A DNA stretch of 64,000 bases from Lucifuga dentata (taxonomy: Eukaryota > Chordata > Actinopteri > Ophidiiformes > Bythitidae). Position 1 is the first letter of the stretch; the number at the start of each line of letters is the position of its first letter. The notes under the pieces are model-generated. The model was not told where the DNA came from. It saw only the letters and a list, made by a program, of their open reading frames with translations, and searched no databases. This document shows, piece after piece, positions 59,931 through 64,000 of the stretch. The translations under genes were made by a program, and so were the position numbers. Where the stretch lies: NCBI GenBank assembly GCA_014773175.1, contig VXCM01000067.1:250524-314523 (forward strand). Reading direction: 5' to 3'.

Positions 59931-62573
59931 AAACCAAACCTCCCTCTCTGCAGTAGGAATACAAGCAGGCAGATCCCAGTAGGGCGCGTGACTTTCAGAA
60001 ATAAGAAAAGGATTGTGTGGGTTTCACACAGTACTTTAGTGACAGACCTGTCCAAATATGAAAAGAATAACATGAGAGTTAGCATGTGCCTCCCTCCTCC
60101 CTCACCTCCTCCCTGCCTCATTTCTGCAGATCCCAGCTTTCTCCAGCCACATGGAAGCCTGTTGCTGTCAGGCTGTTTATCCTTTCCAGCAAAAGGCTGA
60201 CGCAAGCTGCTAATCGCTGAGTAGTAACAACAATAACACTGTTGACAGTATGCTTAATAATCATGCTAAAGGGAAAAAAAAAAGTCATGTGACCTATTGC
60301 CTGTATCTTTGGACTTGCATGTCATTTGAAATTGGGCATAAAAGAATAAAGAAAGATAATATTTAATGTGATGCTTAAAGTCTATCTTTAAGAGAAAAGT
60401 GCTGGAAATTCTCCAGTGTCAGCTAGCAGGTGGATTTTGTGGTAACTAATAATACTTGGGGTTTATACGGGGTTACAGGATGTAAACATGGTTATTAGAT
60501 AGTAAAAAGTTTTAAAAATAAATGCATAAAAGCTATCAGTCGATGAAATACATATCCAGTTCATAGATGATACAATGAGTTGTTGTTACTTCCCTGATTG
60601 GTAACTTTAAGAGTGGCTGATGTTTAGTATTTTGCTCATTTTGTTGTTTTGGCTGTCTCAGATGATTTTATATGTCAAATAACACAAACATATTTTGGAG
60701 TTTAACTGAGAGCATCTTGCACCATTCTTCTCCATTTGCTGGCTTAACCCTGGTTTCAGTTTCAACCCTTCAATTTGAACTGCATACAGGAAATCAGAAA
60801 TGTATGCGTAACAAGACAAGATGAAAATCCCACACCCTCCAGGCTTAGATTTTGTTGTCTTTTTATCAAGAAAATGATGATAGATTTCAGGTTTTGACTG
60901 GACAGCCAACCGCTTTATACTGTATCTTGCATAAGGTTTCCCACCAAACTGTTTGTTTCAGTCTTTCTGAGAGGAGGCAAAAATAACAATAATAAGCTAG
61001 TAATCCAAGTTAAAGGCCTTATTGGGTCATATAGTATGATTTCATTCCCACCTGCTGAATACCAGCTGTTGTTAACAGGGAGGCAAATATCCCAAATGTT
61101 TCTGTGATGGCTCAGAGCAACACTCAGCACGAAAACGAGCCAAAGCTCACTCCAACTCCTCCAACCAGAGGAATGACTAAACAACTCACTCCCAATGCCA
61201 GATCTGAATCTGCACCTCTATGTGTGAGGGTGAATGTGTGTGTGAGTTTGTGCAGTAAAGCAGTAGTAGTAGTAGCAGCAGTGGCATGTGGAGTAGTAAT
61301 AATAGCAGCAGTATTACTTTATTGACTACACAGAAGGAAACTCCTCTGCAAGTGAAGTAACAGAGACAGAGCAAAAAGCATAATCAGCTATCGTCCAACT
61401 CTAAACTGATGTCCACGGGTTTGCTTGGCTATCGCTGGCATTCCATCGCTACAACTTCTGGGATTCTGCAACATCTGTATACATCATAACATCTGCAACA
61501 TCATAAACACCAAGCTTTCCAAAGCAAAACTCTGAAGTGTGGTGTCATACTCTTCCAATATGTTATGTGAAATTATTAACATTTAAGAAATGTTAAAGTG
61601 CCAATAAATCACTCTAAAGTGCTGTTAGAAAATGTACAATTAAGTTTACATGTATGTTAGTGTTTATGGTTTCCTGATAATGACTTGCCATACAAAGAAA
61701 TTTAATATCTCATCAAGAGTCCCTGTGCAGCCACAATGGAATTTGCTGGCATAGAATTTTGGCTAAAGCATCAACAACAAATATCAGGCTGTGGTGTTAG
61801 TTTCTCAGTTTAAAGAGCAAGGCTTTCTTTCTAAACTCACCACTTTGAATCCGTGTTTAACAATTACACATGAAGAAATCCATCATAGAAAAAACATATG
61901 GTTTTCTCCACAGATATATGTAGGTCTGTCATTAAAACTAGAATGCAAAAGACATTTCATTTTGAGTAAAGGAGTTACTCAACTATTCTTGTGTTCTTGT
62001 TATTATCATCTCTCACAAATAACAATCAGACGAATGCAATACATCCCTAGTTGTTAATCAGGTTTGTTGAAATGAGACAAAGAGAAATGTAAGAAATCAA
62101 AACTGGCATATACCACTTCATCAGAAAATAATACCTCGGATGCACTGAATACACACTTTGATGATGAGTACAAGAGTATCCAAGGGTAGCTTTCCCTTTT
62201 GAATGCAGTATGTGATCTTATGTCACTCCTCTTCCCTCACCTTCCCGAGATTCAAGCTCATCCTCAACTCACCTTTATATTGGAAAGCCTCCTTGAGATT
62301 GAGCAGCACATCAGCAAATCTCCGTACATCATTCACCAGATGCATAACATAGTCCGGATCCACTCCTGGTGTTCCCACCAGGTGGGAGGAAAGCCCTATG
62401 CTGCTCAGAGGGTTGGAGTTTTTGGCGCTGCGGCCCATATCCCAGGTCTTGGTGGATCCAGGTGACAGAGATCCTGTGTGGGGATTGGTGAAGTGTCTTG
62501 GTAGACCCTGGGTACGTTTAGTCCCACCACCACCACCACCACCACCGCTGCTGCTCCTGCTCTTCCGTAACAT
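35070..62573 (-). CDS. arhgap29: arhgap29, Rho GTPase-activating protein 29 (PARG1)
   Basis: ARHGAP29 inactivates Rho, mainly RhoA, at the cell cortex. It acts downstream of Rap1/Radil/Rasip1 in endothelial and epithelial cells and binds a PDZ domain of PTPN13 through its C-terminus. I traced 21 coding exons with canonical splice sites: F-BAR with coiled coil (about residues 45-460), Ser-rich linker, C1 zinc finger (713-757), RhoGAP (about 770-970, Arg finger Arg807) and a long Pro/Ser/Thr-rich tail ending AHFV. After removing one copy of a 71-bp assembly duplication in the last exon, the frame closes exactly (4,251 nt, 1,416 residues plus stop). Human has about 1,261 residues. It lies directly 5' of abca4 in the same orientation, as in mammals. 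Start choice is discussed under exon 1. Confidence 0.92.
35294..35435. repeat. 71-bp duplicated block around a single N (assembly join)
   Basis: The plus-strand stretch beginning atttagtgacta at 35294 recurs after the N at 35364, starting at 35365, with an offset of 71 bp. The copies differ by one base near the start (ctatctggg against ctacctggg), as expected for two alleles or a sequencing error. A one-N join of two overlapping contig ends that were not merged explains it. Confidence 0.85.
36422..37812 (-). CDS. arhgap29: arhgap29 exons 18-20: RhoGAP catalytic domain
   Basis: Exons at 37675-37812, 37302-37534 and 36422-36722 encode about residues 804-1027. The catalytic arginine finger is Arg807 in GIYRVNG. 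KLYLRQLPEPLI and ENKMTASNLGIIFGPTL are the other conserved RhoGAP motifs, with Asn941 the residue that stabilises bound GTPase. The domain speeds GTP hydrolysis on Rho, with RhoA preferred in the mammalian protein. Exon 20 continues into the low-complexity region with TPQEKVQRLNRHSTSLMDIKE. All catalytic residues are intact. Confidence 0.95.
37929..38525 (-). CDS. arhgap29: arhgap29 exons 16-17: C1 zinc finger
   Basis: Exons at 38362-38525 and 37929-38117 encode about residues 686-803. The C1 domain runs from His713 in THKLRKLRAPSKCREC to Cys757 in HKKCLETLAIQC, split across the intron. The ligands C-x2-C, C-x2-C-x4-H-x2-C-x7-C are all present. Spacing after the first His is shorter than in diacylglycerol-binding C1 domains, as in other ARHGAP29/GMIP family members, so phorbol binding is doubtful. 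Exon 17 continues into the RhoGAP start (LFGIDFAQAAKNSPDGIPFI). The intron between them contains a gap at 38194-38200. Confidence 0.92.
38179..38238. other. assembly gap: T-run, seven Ns, A-run
   Basis: A run of T (38178-38193) is followed by seven N (38194-38200) and a long A-run. The flip from T to A across Ns looks like a forced join of two homopolymer contig ends, possibly inverted. It lies in the arhgap29 intron between exons 16 and 17. Confidence 0.8.
39346..40826 (-). CDS. arhgap29: arhgap29 exons 13-15: serine-rich linker
   Basis: Exons at 40582-40826, 39946-40080 and 39346-39444 encode about residues 526-686. They link the F-BAR/coiled-coil region to the C1 finger. The sequence is rich in Ser, Asp and Glu (CSDSESAGGSSESRSMDS, RLPRTPSTGTMSSADDLDER). 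The last block is nearly identical to mammalian ARHGAP29 (KLPRTPSSGTMSSADDLDER), which makes the identification firm. Many Ser/Thr-Pro sites suggest phosphorylation, which is inference. All three exons are open with good splice sites. Confidence 0.92.
41443..41487. repeat. 18-bp perfect hairpin in arhgap29 intron 12
   Basis: The arm atagtgtactactcacta (41443-41460) is exactly complementary in reverse to 41470-41487, with a 9-nt loop. The short stem and the flanks look more like the core of a decayed fold-back element than a microRNA precursor. Confidence 0.6.
42176..51117 (-). CDS. arhgap29: arhgap29 exons 2-12: F-BAR domain and coiled coil
   Basis: Exons at 50974-51117, 46444-46540, 46086-46158, 45747-45807, 44921-45070, 44291-44355, 44087-44197, 43725-43805, 43180-43347, 42531-42668 and 42176-42363 encode about residues 101-526. 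Recognisable blocks are SIDALAFTFGNVVSDFLMGD, ALLYAKAWSKYIKDLIAWME, DIEYNQLLIQTAMALQTNKF, a long charged helix (QLEKKRRLEEEALQK) and TQIREMVFQCDLTLKAVTVN. F-BAR helices bind membrane and Rasip1/Radil-type partners in the family. Exon borders are consistent and every phase fits. These exons are short and lie among long introns, so simple open-frame scans will miss several. Confidence 0.92.
46541..50973. other. arhgap29 intron 2 (4.4 kb)
   Basis: Holds the inverted-end element at 49211-49796 and a single-N poly(T) join at 50165. The remainder is unique AT-rich sequence in which I recognise no exon or RNA gene. Confidence 0.6.
49211..49796. mobile_element. repeat element with 30-bp inverted ends and tandem inner units
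   Basis: The left end CTGGTGTTGTGCCAAAAACT (49211 on) and the right end, whose reverse complement begins CTGGTTTTGTGCCGAAATTT (ending 49796), match over 30 bp. Inside, a 169-bp unit starts at 49426 and again at 49595. A short motif like gcagggatgcaaatctcggc recurs in both orientations. No coding capacity was seen. It lies in arhgap29 intron 2. The mobiliser type is not identified. Confidence 0.6.
55182..55240. repeat. (TG)n microsatellite
   Basis: An uninterrupted TG run of 59 bp in the large first coding intron of arhgap29. Confidence 0.95.
59878..59928. repeat. (CA)n microsatellite
   Basis: An uninterrupted CA run of about 51 bp in the large first coding intron of arhgap29. Reading through it creates a spurious long minus-strand frame. 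Confidence 0.95.
62273..62573 (-). CDS. arhgap29: arhgap29 first coding exon
   Basis: The exon ends with GVDPDYVMHLVNDVRRFADVLLNLKEAFQYK, which matches the start of the mammalian F-BAR region (DPDYIKELVNDIRKF). Its donor is GTGAGT at 62272. I chose the ATG at 62571-62573 (MLRKSRSSSGGG). The frame is open further upstream to an acceptor-like TTTTAAACAG, so a start in an earlier exon is possible. The small exon ending at 63332 has an ATG that would join in frame only through an AG at CCAGAG. A run of eight Gly codons (GGT repeats, 62526-62549) follows the start. The next exon is 11 kb away. Confidence 0.75.
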
Positions 62574-63331
62574 CCCAGCGGCCTGAGCAGCTTGCACCCT
62601 TTTTGGAGGGCAGGCAGCCCAGCTAGTCCCTGAACTCACCACGGTCCCCTGGGCTCTGGATGGCTGTTTAAAAGGACAGGGGATGAGTGACAGTAAGTGG
62701 GGAGGTGTATATGCAGATTCTCTTCAAACTCATAAATATATACCTACATGACTAAAGTCTTATTACACATATCTAATACCCATTTAATCTAGAGTAGACA
62801 AGCGTATGTACTCTACATACCTACTGCACACACTCTTCTCCTAAAGAATTACTCACTTTTTTGGACAGATTTATATCCTTATGTGCCTGTGACACCAAAT
62901 GAAAATTTTACTTATCATACTTTAGTTATCTTATCATGCTTTATGGTGGTTTTGTCACCCATAAATGTTCTACAGTGTCTTTAGAACGTTTTTATGGGCT
63001 CACAAAAGGTTTTAGCTTTCATTATTGACCAACAAACCTGTAATGGTAATGGTGCTCGTGTACACACTTTACTTCAATACGTTTAAAACAATTATCATCT
63101 AATTCTTTTTCATAGACTAGCTTAAATCAACTCACGAGACTAACAAAATAGGAAAAAAGCGTGCTAACTACAAATGAAAAAAGCAGAAAATTACAGTTAC
63201 AACGCCAACTAACGAACTCAACATTTCTTTTTCCGGATATTTTACAATAAAAGATGCTGCTTTCGGTACAGTCAACCCAGTCGCAAACTGTTCTGCTGGC
63301 ACAGACGAAAAACGCAAACATATAAACTCAC

Positions 63332-63500
63332 CTGCTCGACAGTTCAATAACATAATGGCCACAATCTCCAAACAAAACTTTGCTTTTTAACGTCGTTCAA
63401 AAAACAAAGGCATTTTCGTTAAGAAAGAACTCCGTCAGAAGTTAAAAGTTGTCTGTTTAAAGCCACTGTACACGGAGAAGTAAGCTACTAGCGGTAACTC
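63332..63500 (-). other. arhgap29: possible arhgap29 5' non-coding exon
   Basis: A good donor (GTGAGTTTATA on the minus strand, intron beginning at 63331) follows a short stretch with the ATG of MLLNCRA. Joined to the most obvious acceptor upstream of exon 1 (AAACAG), this ATG is out of frame with the gene. Joined through the AG inside CCAGAG it would be in frame. I therefore call it a probable 5' UTR exon with a possible short upstream open frame. The 5' end is a guess. Confidence 0.4.
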
Positions 63501-63600
63501 TCAACTCCTATCGTAGTTTACTTGTCGGTTTGTCACGTGATGGTCTAAGCGTGCTTTCATTGGCTAGCTCCTCGCGGTGGCTAGTTCTGTGATGCCTTCA
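63480..63600 (-). promoter_or_regulatory. arhgap29: candidate arhgap29 promoter region
   Basis: Just upstream of the presumed first exon lie a palindromic E-box CACGTG (63534-63539) and a CCAAT box on the minus strand (attgg at 63559-63563). CpGs are more frequent here than in the flanks. No TATA box is clear. The transcription start is not established from sequence. Confidence 0.35.
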
Positions 63601-64000
63601 GTTGCTGATGGGCAATTGCTTTTGTGTACACAGATAACAGCTTCCTATGATGTGGATTACTTTTAATTTATCTGGCTGAACTAAACATGATATTTTGTTT
63701 CTTTGCAGACGAAACTTCAAACTGGAGGATCTTTGTGACTTTGAATTGTAGCTTTGATTTTAAAGATGTTATACTTTCCTGAATTTCTGCATGAACAGAT
63801 GTGGCACTTGTATACAGCTGTGATAGTATACAGTAAAGAATATTACATTTTGAGTAATACTCAAGTGCCTAGTTGTGATGCTTGGGGTATATAACGCATA
63901 GATATCCTGCCCACAATTTATGATAAACATCAGGGAGAGCCTATTCATTACCTCGTATAGTCAAAGCACCTCAATTGTTGCCTACCCGTTGTATTTTTCC
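63601..64000. other. upstream flank of arhgap29
   Basis: AT-rich sequence with no recognisable exon, RNA gene or repeat. It is presumed to be intergenic DNA towards the next gene, which in mammals would be abcd3. Confidence 0.4.

Larger units (their letters stand above)
51118..62272. other. arhgap29 intron 1 (11 kb)
   Basis: Large first coding intron. It contains single-N homopolymer joins at 52605 and 55597, poly(A) at 54567-54592, microsatellites at 55182 and 59878, a (GTA)n stretch at 61261-61275, and a degraded repeat around 52660-52760. Regulatory elements would be expected here, but none can be named from sequence. No second gene is seen. Confidence 0.6.

Noticed and set aside
59669..60205. 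Long minus-strand open frame of 178 codons
   Set aside because: It runs through a CA microsatellite that encodes a Cys-Val run. It has no recognisable domain and lies inside an arhgap29 intron.

Overview
The window is nuclear DNA of a teleost fish. Two large multi-exon genes lie head to tail on the minus strand, abca4 (3.8-32.2 kb) and arhgap29 (35.1-62.6 kb). They are neighbours in the same order in mammals (human 1p22). Compact introns, long CA and TC microsatellites, a fish-type LINE remnant and short fold-back DNA transposons fit a ray-finned fish. The species cannot be named from the sequence. Teleosts often carry two copies of each gene from the fish genome duplication, and I cannot tell which copy this is.

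Layout from low to high coordinates: 0-3.8 kb is the abca4 3' flank, with LINE debris and a 680-bp fold-back element. 3.8-32.2 kb holds 49 abca4 coding exons with canonical GT/AG borders, joining into 2,321 codons plus a stop. 32.2-35.1 kb is the spacer, with the abca4 upstream region and the probable arhgap29 3' UTR. 35.1-62.6 kb holds 21 arhgap29 coding exons (1,416 residues once an assembly duplication is discounted), with an 11-kb first coding intron. 62.6-64 kb holds a probable non-coding first exon and the arhgap29 promoter region.

abca4 encodes the photoreceptor outer-segment retinoid flippase. All domains, ATP-binding motifs and splice borders are kept, and the frame is kept across every exon. 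Even so, two codons are in-frame stops: TGA at codon 169 (exon 5) and TAG at codon 664 (first membrane domain, where ABCA4 has a conserved Tyr). Taken at face value the gene is a very recently inactivated pseudogene. That could be loss of one of two fish copies, or relaxed constraint on vision. Consensus errors must be excluded. arhgap29 (F-BAR, C1, RhoGAP, C-terminal PDZ ligand) reads open throughout, except for a 71-bp duplicated block around a single N in its last exon, which is an assembly error.

No operon, CRISPR, tRNA or rRNA was seen. The main points for follow-up are the two abca4 stops, a family of TTAA-flanked fold-back elements (four copies, three inside abca4 introns), and a separate repeat at 49.2-49.8 kb with 30-bp inverted ends and tandem 169-bp units.
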